Below are positions 1-5,755 of a stretch of DNA of 6,393 nt, one piece after another; positions within the stretch are counted from its first letter, which is position 1; each line of letters begins with the position of its first letter. The notes beneath the pieces are model-generated. The model did not search any database, was not told where the DNA came from, and was given only the letters and a program-made list of their open reading frames with translations. Origin of the DNA: Flavisolibacter sp. (GTDB taxonomy: Bacteria; Bacteroidota; Bacteroidia; Chitinophagales; Chitinophagaceae). The position numbers and the translations under genes are program-made. The stretch spans positions 1 through 6,393 of the forward strand of contig JAICTW010000169.1 in NCBI GenBank assembly GCA_025936195.1, read 5' to 3'.

Positions 1-169
1 ATAAAACACGGCTGATTATTTTGTGAAAACTCTTTAACAATACGAAAATCGCTTTAGCAGAGCCTTGCCGAGAACATTTTTGATCTACCTTTGCCTTGCC
101 ATTTTCCGGAACGAATAAACCAACGGCTGGAGTGTTTTCGGAATCTAATGGCAATAAAACTGCCTACAG
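1..169. other. left-edge stretch without a supported gene
   Basis: All three plus-strand frames contain stops here, including one 15 bases before the ccmE start, so no upstream plus-strand gene overlaps ccmE. The first few bases could be the tail of an upstream gene (frame 1 ends with TGA at 13-15, frame 3 with TGA at 24-26), but too little remains to identify it. One minus-strand frame is open from base 164 to the left edge (about 54 codons). It has no ATG and no recognisable motif, and I regard it as chance. An 8-base direct repeat GCCTTGCC occurs at 62-69 and 93-100. No convincing Bacteroidota promoter (TTTG, about 19 bases, TAnnTTTG) was found. Confidence 0.5.
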
Positions 170-589
170 ATGAAAAAGACACAGATCATTTTACTCATTC
201 TTGTGATTGCCGGCATTGTCGGCATGTCTTTTTTTATTAAAGACCTTACTACACAGGAAACCTTTTCCACCGCACAAAAAAAGAATGGAAAATTTGTAGT
301 GGTGAAAGTGAAATTAGATAAATCAACACCGGTCGAATACGACCCCGTTAAAAATCCGAACCTCACTGTTTTTTATGCAGTGGATAATAGTGGCAATCGC
401 AGCAAAGTGGTTTATTCCAATGCCAAGATAACGGACATGGAAAAATCGGAAAGCATGGACCTCAATGGAGTGATGCGTGACGGTTATTTTGAGTGCAAGA
501 CCATTCAAACAAAATGTCCTTCAAAATATAAAGACGATCCAAAAGCTGCGCAACAAAATTTACCGACCGCTTCAACTACAAATTACTAG
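170..589 (+). CDS. ccmE: cytochrome c maturation heme chaperone CcmE, Cys-type
   Basis: CcmE holds heme covalently at the outer face of the cytoplasmic membrane and hands it to the CcmF lyase (System I cytochrome c maturation). The 139-residue product starts with a short basic stretch and one hydrophobic anchor (about residues 5-23), so it is probably a signal-anchored protein with an outward-facing beta-barrel domain. The heme-site region near the C-terminus reads DGYFECKTIQTKCPSKY. It aligns with the E. coli motif LAKHDENY, with Cys116 in place of the heme-binding His130 and Tyr120 matching Tyr134. This is the CXXXY variant known from some bacteria and archaea. A second Cys lies at residue 109. 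The ATG is the first start after an in-frame stop at 155, and no Shine-Dalgarno sequence is visible. Length is slightly below that of E. coli CcmE (159). The gene ends 3 bases before ccmF, which strongly supports the call. Confidence 0.93.
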   Translation: MKKTQIILLILVIAGIVGMSFFIKDLTTQETFSTAQKKNGKFVVVKVKLDKSTPVEYDPVKNPNLTVFYAVDNSGNRSKVVYSNAKITDMEKSESMDLNGVMRDGYFECKTIQTKCPSKYKDDPKAAQQNLPTASTTNY

Positions 590-592
590 CTG

Positions 593-3160
593 ATGGATTT
601 TATTGGTGAGCATTTATTGCCCGGAGAGTTTGGACATTTTTTCTTACTACTTTCATTTGTTTCTTCAATTGGCGCAACGGTTTGCTATTTTTTGAGTGTG
701 CAGAAAACACGCAAAATGGGTGCTGAGCCCTGGCAAAATTTAGCGCTTACTTCCGGAGATGTTCAATGGAAAAAACTGGCACGACTGTTTTTTATTACAG
801 AAGTGATCTCTGTCTTTGCTGTTTTTATTTTTCTGTTCATCATCATCAGCCATCACTATTTCGAATACAAATATGCCTGGCAACACAGCAGCAAATCATT
901 AGAACCGAAATATCTATTGAGTTGTTTTTGGGAAGGGCAGGAAGGAAGCTTTTTGCTTTGGAGTGTTTGGCATTGCCTGCTGGGATTGGTTTTCATGCGC
1001 AAAGAAAAAACATGGGAAGCACCCGTAATGACGGTAGTGAGTTTTGCACAGGTGCTTTTGGCCACCATGCTGCTGGGTGTTAGTGTGTTTGGATGGCATA
1101 TTGGTTCCAATCCTTTTATTCTTTCCCGCAATACAGGTTTATTTGATGCTGCTCCCATTTTTCACAATGTGGACGGAAGCCTTCGTTCCGATTATCTCTC
1201 GCTTCTTAAAGATGGTAATGATTTGAATCCTTTATTGCAGAATTACTGGATGACCATACATCCCCCGGTTTTGTTTTTGGGTTTTGCTTCCACCATTATT
1301 CCTTTTGCTTTTGCCATCGGTGGTTTATGGACCAAACGTTTTACCGAGTGGACAAAACCAGCCATGCCCTGGGCCTTGTTTTCAGCAGGTATTTTAGGAT
1401 TGGGAATTATGATGGGTGCTGCCTGGGCTTATGAGTCATTGAACTTTGGTGGTTATTGGGCTTGGGACCCTGTTGAAAATGCATCGCTGGTCCCGTGGTT
1501 GGTATTGGTTGCGGGAATTCATGCGCTATTAATTTATCGCCATACAGGCAATGCTTTACGAACAACTTATTTGTTTTTCCTTCTTTCCTTTTTACTGGTC
1601 CTTTACTCAACCTATCTAACACGAAGCGGCGATTTGCAGGATACCTCCGTACATGCCTTTACCGGCGAAGGAATTACCAAATGGCATTTGCGTACTTTCC
1701 TTTTCATTTTCATGCTGCCTGCTTTTGTTTTACTGATCAAACGGTATAAACAAATTCCGTATGTTGCCAAAGAAGAAGAAACATCATCAAGAGAATTTTG
1801 GATGTTTGTTGGCTCCATTGTTTTGTTTTTGTCGGCATTGCTTATCATCGGAATGACCTCGATTCCGGTATTCAATAAAATTGCTTCTTTGTTCAGCGGA
1901 AAGGATAAGCTGTTCACACCTCTTGCTGTTGGCGATGATGCTGCTTATTCATACAACCGCATACAGGTTTTTGTTGCCATCATCCTGGGGATATTCACGG
2001 CCATTGGCATGTACCTGAAATACAAAAGCACGGGCCAAGTTTTTTTGAAAAAGCTGATCGTTCCCACCATTGCGGGTTTAGTGCTTGCAACACTCATTCT
2101 TGCTTTCGGCAATATCAATTATGTAGAAAAGGGCTATGGTTATCTGGCGGCAGTTTGGGTGGCAATAGCAGCGGCAACCTATTCTCTATTTGCCAATGCA
2201 GCTTATATTTTTACCGGTGTAAAAGGCAATCTTAAAAAAGCCGGTGGCGCCATTGCCCACGTTGGCTTTGCTACATTGCTGTTGGGCATCCTGGTTTCTT
2301 CTTCTAAAAAAGAAGTATTGTCTTACAACACGAGCGGCATCTTTATGCCTTTGGAAGAAAACAACCGCGTAATTGGAAATGTAGGCGAGAACCTGACGCT
2401 TATTAAAGGCGTGCAGATGGATATGGGCAAATATTGGGTTACGTATGCAAAAGATTCTCTTGATCTGAACAAAGGTGATAAATGGTTTTATTATTTGGAT
2501 TTTAAAGCCAAAGACGGCAAAACAGGATTTACTTTAAAGCCGAATGCTTTTGTCAATCATAAGGGCAATATGGGTTTATCTGCCAATCCGGATGCCAAGC
2601 ATTATCTCACGTATGATGTGTTCACTTACATCACCTCTTTGCCAAATAAAAGCAGTACAGAAGACACAGCTTCCTTCAGGGAAAAAACGGTAGGGATTGG
2701 TGACACTATATTTTATTCCAAAGGTTTTATGAAATTGGACAGCGTTGTTGTTAATCCATCCAATGCCCGTTATCATTTTGCACCAACCGATACGGCTTTG
2801 ATGGCCGCTCTTACTATTTATTCAAAAGATGGACCTTCTTACCAGGCCCGGCCTGTTTTGCAGGTAAAAAATGACCAGTCTCTTTTCATGGTGGACAGTG
2901 TGTTTTCTCAGAACCTGGCCATTGCCTTTACCGGTTTTGACGATAAAAAAATAAAACTGCAGGTAAAAGAGTCGGATGCTATAATGGACTTCATCACCAT
3001 CAAAGCCTATAAGTTTCCTTTTATTAATCTTGTCTGGGCCGGAACCATTATTATGGTACTTGGCTTTTTCATCAGTGCCATCCATCGCAGGCAGAGGAAA
3101 AAAACACCAAACAAGGAGTCTATGGGTAAAAGGAAAGAGGCAAAGAAAGTGATTGCCTGA
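593..3160 (+). CDS. ccmF: cytochrome c heme lyase subunit CcmF (CcsA/CcmF/NrfE family)
   Basis: CcmF takes heme from holo-CcmE and joins it to the CXXCH motif of apocytochrome c at the outer membrane surface. This 855-residue protein has about 14-15 hydrophobic segments. Family marks are WEGQEGSFLLW (113-123), the WWD heme-handling motif FGGYWAWDPVENASLVPWL (285-303), and four histidines that match the conserved ones of E. coli CcmF by context: His223 (TIHPPVLFLG) and His354 (TSVHAF) as the periplasmic pair flanking WWD, and His310 (AGIHALLI) and His556 (IAHVGFA) as the transmembrane b-heme pair. A last membrane helix (about 812-829) carries the usual WAG motif and ends in a basic tail. Between His556 and this helix lies a long, mostly hydrophilic region (about 570-808), predicted outside the membrane, which makes the protein about 200 residues longer than E. 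coli CcmF (647). The N-terminus MDFIGEHLLPGEFGHF fits the family and supports the ATG at 593. Some databases label such proteins CcsA. It is cotranscribed with ccmE by spacing; no ccmG or ccmH follows. Confidence 0.96.
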   Translation: MDFIGEHLLPGEFGHFFLLLSFVSSIGATVCYFLSVQKTRKMGAEPWQNLALTSGDVQWKKLARLFFITEVISVFAVFIFLFIIISHHYFEYKYAWQHSSKSLEPKYLLSCFWEGQEGSFLLWSVWHCLLGLVFMRKEKTWEAPVMTVVSFAQVLLATMLLGVSVFGWHIGSNPFILSRNTGLFDAAPIFHNVDGSLRSDYLSLLKDGNDLNPLLQNYWMTIHPPVLFLGFASTIIPFAFAIGGLWTKRFTEWTKPAMPWALFSAGILGLGIMMGAAWAYESLNFGGYWAWDPVENASLVPWLVLVAGIHALLIYRHTGNALRTTYLFFLLSFLLVLYSTYLTRSGDLQDTSVHAFTGEGITKWHLRTFLFIFMLPAFVLLIKRYKQIPYVAKEEETSSREFWMFVGSIVLFLSALLIIGMTSIPVFNKIASLFSGKDKLFTPLAVGDDAAYSYNRIQVFVAIILGIFTAIGMYLKYKSTGQVFLKKLIVPTIAGLVLATLILAFGNINYVEKGYGYLAAVWVAIAAATYSLFANAAYIFTGVKGNLKKAGGAIAHVGFATLLLGILVSSSKKEVLSYNTSGIFMPLEENNRVIGNVGENLTLIKGVQMDMGKYWVTYAKDSLDLNKGDKWFYYLDFKAKDGKTGFTLKPNAFVNHKGNMGLSANPDAKHYLTYDVFTYITSLPNKSSTEDTASFREKTVGIGDTIFYSKGFMKLDSVVVNPSNARYHFAPTDTALMAALTIYSKDGPSYQARPVLQVKNDQSLFMVDSVFSQNLAIAFTGFDDKKIKLQVKESDAIMDFITIKAYKFPFINLVWAGTIIMVLGFFISAIHRRQRKKTPNKESMGKRKEAKKVIA

Positions 3161-3178
3161 AATTTTTAAAATACTAAC

Positions 3179-3206
3179 AAAGTTTATATTCTATCCCTTA
3201 AACTTT
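3179..3206 (+). terminator. weak hairpin downstream of ccmF
   Basis: AAAGTTTA (3179-3186) and TAAACTTT (3199-3206) form a perfect 8-bp stem with a 12-base loop, 19 bases after the ccmF stop. The stem has only one G:C pair and no clean T-run follows, so it is a poor intrinsic terminator. Position is the main argument for it. Confidence 0.2.
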
Positions 3207-3281
3207 AAGCCTTTCTAAACAGCGTTTTATTTAAATTGCCTGTCTCTTTGATAAGGGATTTTTGATTTGTATTTTCAGGTT

Positions 3282-3941
3282 ATGCGCCGTTTTTTTTCCA
3301 TTCTTATCGTCTTTGTTTTTTTGTTGGGCTTTGGCTCAGAGGCGAGTGCGCAAACGAATGTCCGTACTAAATTTGGGGTGAATGATACCATAAGAGTGGC
3401 CGCAATTTTTTACAACAATGAATGGATGCCCTACAGCGAAATGCAAATGGTGTACATTACCAATGGCGATTACAATAAAATTGCTAAAGTGCTGGATGAA
3501 TACAACCGTCTCCGCAATGCTGTTTATGTAACCTATCCTTATGCAAGAACAGCCGGTTATGTCATTAACGATGTGAACATGCATTTGCAGGGAGTTACTT
3601 CCGGCAGAGAGCGGAAAAAATACATCAAGTCAAGAGAGGCCGAGCTGAAGAAAGAATTTTCCGATCCGCTTTCCAATCTTTCGGTTTATCAGGGAAGGGT
3701 TTTGATGAAGTTGATCAACCGCCAAACCCATAATGATTGTTACGAAATTATCAGAGAATACCGCGGAGGACTGAATGCAAGAATGTACCAGACAGTTGCT
3801 TTCTTTTTTGGAAGCAGTTTAAAACAGGACTATGATGTTGCTCACGACAAAACCGACCGGCAGATTGAAAATATTGTAAGGGAGATTGATGGCTATTGGT
3901 ATAGCAATCCATACAAGCCGGGAGTTGCTCCGCAGAAGTAG
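3282..3941 (+). CDS. secreted DUF4294 family protein
   Basis: The 219-residue product opens with a clean signal peptide: MRRFF, a hydrophobic core (about 6-18) and a likely signal peptidase I site ASA|Q after residue 23. The mature protein should therefore be exported to the periplasm or anchored outside. The body matches what I recall of DUF4294, a Bacteroidota family without known function: a Tyr/Arg-rich segment YNRLRNAVYVTYPYA (about 74-88), a charged helix ERKKYIKSREAELKKEF (about 110-126), the most conserved part YQGRVLMKLINRQT followed by REYRGG (about 136-164), then SLKQDYD and a last amphipathic helix (about 192-202). The frame is open to a TTG at 3267, adding MYFQV, but the ATG at 3282 places the signal peptide correctly and is preferred. 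There is no visible Shine-Dalgarno sequence. The gene is separated from ccmF by about 120 bases and is probably transcribed on its own. It ends 16 bases from a convergent gene. No catalytic motif is evident. Confidence 0.85.
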   Translation: MRRFFSILIVFVFLLGFGSEASAQTNVRTKFGVNDTIRVAAIFYNNEWMPYSEMQMVYITNGDYNKIAKVLDEYNRLRNAVYVTYPYARTAGYVINDVNMHLQGVTSGRERKKYIKSREAELKKEFSDPLSNLSVYQGRVLMKLINRQTHNDCYEIIREYRGGLNARMYQTVAFFFGSSLKQDYDVAHDKTDRQIENIVREIDGYWYSNPYKPGVAPQK

Positions 3942-3957
3942 GAGTTTTGTCTGAGCA

Positions 3958-4605
3958 TTAGTATCGCTTGATCTGTGATTTTAGCTTTGTTATCATTGAA
4001 TACGAGGCAACTCTATTTCTCTCTAGAATGTCTATAATTTTTTGCAAAGAGCTTACATAGTTTGGGAACAGTTCCACAGCCTTATTCCAACAGAAGTCTG
4101 CTTTTTGTGTTTCGTTTCTACTTTGATGGTTATTGTATAAAGTACTCCAAAATTGGATATCATTATCAACAGATTTGGTCTCTGTTAACGCTTTCAAAAA
4201 CAGTTCAATATCTTGTTCACCCCATTTTTCAGAGTCTTCGAGTTCAAAGTACAGATGAACAGAATTAATATCCGAATATTTATCGCCTGCCAATTCAACC
4301 AACACTTTGCTATTTTGTTCTAAAATCCGCAGAATTATTTGGGTATCATTATTCTTCTCTTCAAGCTCATTCACGGCCTGTATAATTACTTGAAGAGATT
4401 TCTTTAATTCGACAATTTTGTTGAGGTATGTCCAATAATATGCAATCGCATTTTCAGCCTTCTCTAATTTTCTTAAATATGTACTTTTTGTTAGCTCTCT
4501 CGCGAAATCTTGTTTCTTATTAATTTGGTTGATTATTTCTTTGATGGCCAAAGTCAACAATGAGCCACCGAGAAAACCTATTATTCCGTTGTATTCTACT
4601 AACAT
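3958..4605 (-). CDS. hypothetical membrane-anchored helical protein
   Basis: I do not recognise the family. The 215-residue product begins with a short outside segment and one probable membrane helix rich in Gly and Leu (about residues 8-25, IIGFLGGSLLTLAIKEII). A basic, highly helical region (about 26-105) with Lys/Glu alternation follows and may form a coiled coil on the cytoplasmic side. The C-terminal part holds a stretch resembling one tetratricopeptide-like helix pair (about 166-193, KADFCWNKAVELFPNYVSSLQKI), but one unit is not enough to call a repeat domain. The ATG at 4605 is the first start after an in-frame TAA nine bases upstream. A purine run GAGGGGAG lies about 30 bases upstream (minus-strand sequence of 4636-4643), too far for a normal ribosome binding site. 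It is the second gene of a minus-strand pair and ends tail to tail with the DUF4294 gene, 16 bases apart, without a clear shared terminator. That it is expressed is inferred from length and protein-like composition. Confidence 0.7.
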   Translation of the reverse strand: MLVEYNGIIGFLGGSLLTLAIKEIINQINKKQDFARELTKSTYLRKLEKAENAIAYYWTYLNKIVELKKSLQVIIQAVNELEEKNNDTQIILRILEQNSKVLVELAGDKYSDINSVHLYFELEDSEKWGEQDIELFLKALTETKSVDNDIQFWSTLYNNHQSRNETQKADFCWNKAVELFPNYVSSLQKIIDILERNRVASYSMITKLKSQIKRY

Positions 4606-4641
4606 AACCGTTTAGTCTTTTCAATAACAGTTCTACTCCCC

Positions 4642-4806
4642 TCAATGTACAATGCTTTCTTTTCTCGACAAATATCCACTACCACCACATTTGCAAATCC
4701 AAAGGTTTCCACCGTGGCACTCTCGTGAGGAAAGAAATTTGTGGGCATTTGTTTCGTCAAATGTTACTCCATTGAAAATACTTATGTAAGTAAGTTCCAA
4801 CTTCAT
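4642..4806 (-). pseudogene. possible frameshifted Cys-containing tail of the upstream gene, or small overlapping ORF
   Basis: This minus-strand frame overlaps the end of the gene at 4757-5509 and continues 115 bases beyond its stop. From the ATG at 4806 it encodes 54 residues; the frame is open further upstream to a TTG at 4851. The part past the neighbour's stop contains SSRECHGGNLWICKCGGSGY, with Cys in a CX7CXC spacing plus His, aromatic and paired glycines, which looks like a metal-binding tail more than random sequence. It lies one base out of register with the upstream gene. Removing one T from the TTTT run (AAAA at 4775-4778 on the plus strand) would join the two as KYFNGVTFDETN. It then ends 36 bases before the next minus-strand gene. 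It could be a broken gene, a sequencing error, a separate tiny gene, or chance. Confidence 0.3.
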
Positions 4807-5509
4807 AGAAATTGTGATCAAACTTTTCAAATGCCGAAGGAAGTCGTCCAATGAAATCGGCGGTGTATTTCTGAAACAAGTCCACTTGATACTGGTGTGG
4901 GTATGAAGGCATTATCTTATTAACCATCACCATTAGGTTACTTGGAAAAACTATAGTATCAACCTTTCTCCGTTTGTTCAAAATGCTTGTGTTGGCTTTA
5001 GATGAAACCGAAATTGATTTTACGATCTTTTGCATGTCCAACTCTAATTTGAAACCGCGCTTTAATATTGTTTCACCGTCCAAGTTATTCCGCTGGCTAT
5101 AAAACCATTTGTGCAAGAGTTTCACCTTTAGCTCCTTGTAATCATCCGCAGTCCATCTAAATTTTTTGGGGTTGATTATCTCAGGTGATATTATTGTTTT
5201 GTTCTCATAAAAGAATGGCGTCAGACTGGCAAAATAGCCGAAAAAGGCATTTGATAGTTCTTCTTCTTGCTCAACAGAAATTATGTTCGGGGATGTCCAT
5301 TCTTCAATGTAGTCATGGAAGTGATTTATAAAAAGATGTTCCGACCATTCGTTGATGAGGTCAAAGGCATTAGGATACTTTTCTGGATTTTGGCAAAGCG
5401 TATTTATTTTCTTTATAACTGTTGTACAGTTTTTTGCACCTTCTGTAATTCCTATGGAAAGTTGCTCCAATGCTTCATCTCTTTTGTTGCTCTTGAAAAT
5501 TGATTTCAT
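4757..5509 (-). CDS. hypothetical protein, first gene of a minus-strand pair
   Basis: I do not recognise the family. The 250-residue product has no signal peptide and no membrane segment, so it is probably cytoplasmic. It is mixed helical and rich in aromatic residues: a charged N-terminus (1-16), an aromatic/His patch EWSEHLFINHFHDYIEEW (54-71), an FFGYF...PFFYENK stretch (89-104), a basic segment LNKRRK (177-182) and a C-terminal region PSYPHQYQVDLFQKY (201-215). No catalytic signature is evident. The ATG at 5509 directly follows an in-frame TAA and is the only sensible start; no Shine-Dalgarno sequence precedes it. The end may be altered: another frame stays open past the stop with a Cys-rich tail, so the native protein could be about 287 residues. 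The next minus-strand gene begins 151 bases after this stop. The gene is AT-rich by eye compared with bshB1, which would fit horizontal gain. Confidence 0.7.
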   Translation of the reverse strand: MKSIFKSNKRDEALEQLSIGITEGAKNCTTVIKKINTLCQNPEKYPNAFDLINEWSEHLFINHFHDYIEEWTSPNIISVEQEEELSNAFFGYFASLTPFFYENKTIISPEIINPKKFRWTADDYKELKVKLLHKWFYSQRNNLDGETILKRGFKLELDMQKIVKSISVSSKANTSILNKRRKVDTIVFPSNLMVMVNKIMPSYPHQYQVDLFQKYTADFIGRLPSAFEKFDHNFYEVGTYLHKYFQWSNI

Positions 5510-5584
5510 TTAGTACGAAGGTCTTGTCAGCTTTAGGTTATTTTTGAGGCACCATTGTCATTGAATATAATAGTCGTATCACCG

Positions 5585-5592
5585 CTAATATA
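5585..5592 (-). promoter_or_regulatory. weak candidate -7/-10 element for the minus-strand pair
   Basis: On the minus strand, TATATTAG lies about 75 bases before the ATG at 5509. It fits TAnnTTTG at five of six fixed positions. A TTTG sits 15 bases upstream, shorter than the usual spacing of about 19, and a TTGTAT lies 18 bases upstream of TATATT. The inverted repeat 5593-5607 would then fall between the two promoter boxes, a normal place for a repressor site. The match is weak and inferred. Confidence 0.2.
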
Positions 5593-5607
5593 CTAAACTC
5601 CGTTTAG
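5593..5607. repeat. short inverted repeat CTAAAC-TCC-GTTTAG
   Basis: A perfect 6-bp inverted repeat with a 3-base spacer lies between the divergent genes, about 85 bases before the minus-strand start. It directly abuts a second, longer inverted repeat. It could be an operator half-site pair or a small hairpin; no protein is known to bind it. Confidence 0.45.
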
Positions 5608-5636
5608 CAAATACAACCAATGGTAACTGTATTTGC
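5607..5636. repeat. 9-bp inverted repeat with 12-base spacer
   Basis: GCAAATACA (5607-5615) is matched by TGTATTTGC (5628-5636). The spacer itself contains ACC-AAT-GGT, so a nested stem is possible. It shares one base with the preceding inverted repeat, giving about 44 bases of continuous dyad structure. It may be an operator or a transcribed hairpin of the minus-strand leader region. The role is inferred from position only. Confidence 0.5.
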
Positions 5637-5664
5637 GAAAATTCAGGAAATACAAATTTCTTTT

Positions 5665-5678
5665 TCGTTTATAAACGA
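5665..5678. promoter_or_regulatory. 14-bp perfect palindrome upstream of bshB1
   Basis: TCGTTTATAAACGA reads the same on both strands, with no spacer, and lies 77 bases before the bshB1 ATG. A perfect 14-bp palindrome is the form expected of a site for a dimeric regulator, and the position suits control of bshB1. No regulator gene is present in the window to pair with it. Confidence 0.35.
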
Positions 5679-5755
5679 TTCCTTCTCCACCTGCATACAA
5701 CATTTCATCATCACGCACCTCCATCATTCCCCACGAATCTCTTTATCTTTCCACC

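Larger units (their letters stand above)
5510..5755. other. divergent intergenic region rich in inverted repeats
   Basis: These 246 bases separate the starts of the minus-strand pair and bshB1, so they should hold both promoters. No coding frame or RNA gene was seen. The middle contains three inverted repeats (5593-5607, 5607-5636, 5665-5678), and the last 75 bases before bshB1 are almost free of G on the plus strand. No strong Bacteroidota promoter (TTTG, about 19 bases, TAnnTTTG) could be placed for bshB1. Confidence 0.6.

Noticed and set aside
1..164. Open minus-strand frame running off the left edge (about 54 codons)
   Set aside because: It has no ATG, only a TTG at 152-154, no recognisable motif, and an open frame of this length at a window edge is likely by chance.
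3267..3281. TTG start giving five extra residues to the DUF4294 protein
   Set aside because: The ATG at 3282 gives a standard signal peptide (MRRFF plus hydrophobic core); the extra residues MYFQV add nothing typical.
3942..3957. Shared terminator between the convergent stops
   Set aside because: The gap is only 16 bases and shows no stable stem with a T-run on either strand.
4062..4268. Plus-strand open frame of 68 codons
   Set aside because: It lies wholly inside the minus-strand gene 3958-4605 and has no protein-like features; taken as a shadow.
5267..5503. Plus-strand open frame of 78 codons
   Set aside because: It lies opposite the longer minus-strand gene 4757-5509, with low-complexity Phe/Cys composition; taken as a shadow.
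3942..5640. Target-site duplication or transposon ends around the minus-strand pair
   Set aside because: Comparing the flanks by eye gave no direct repeat of useful length, and no transposase or integrase is present.
5510..5755. Riboswitch or small RNA gene in the divergent region
   Set aside because: The inverted repeats are short, no known riboswitch core is seen, and the part nearest bshB1 is unstructured.
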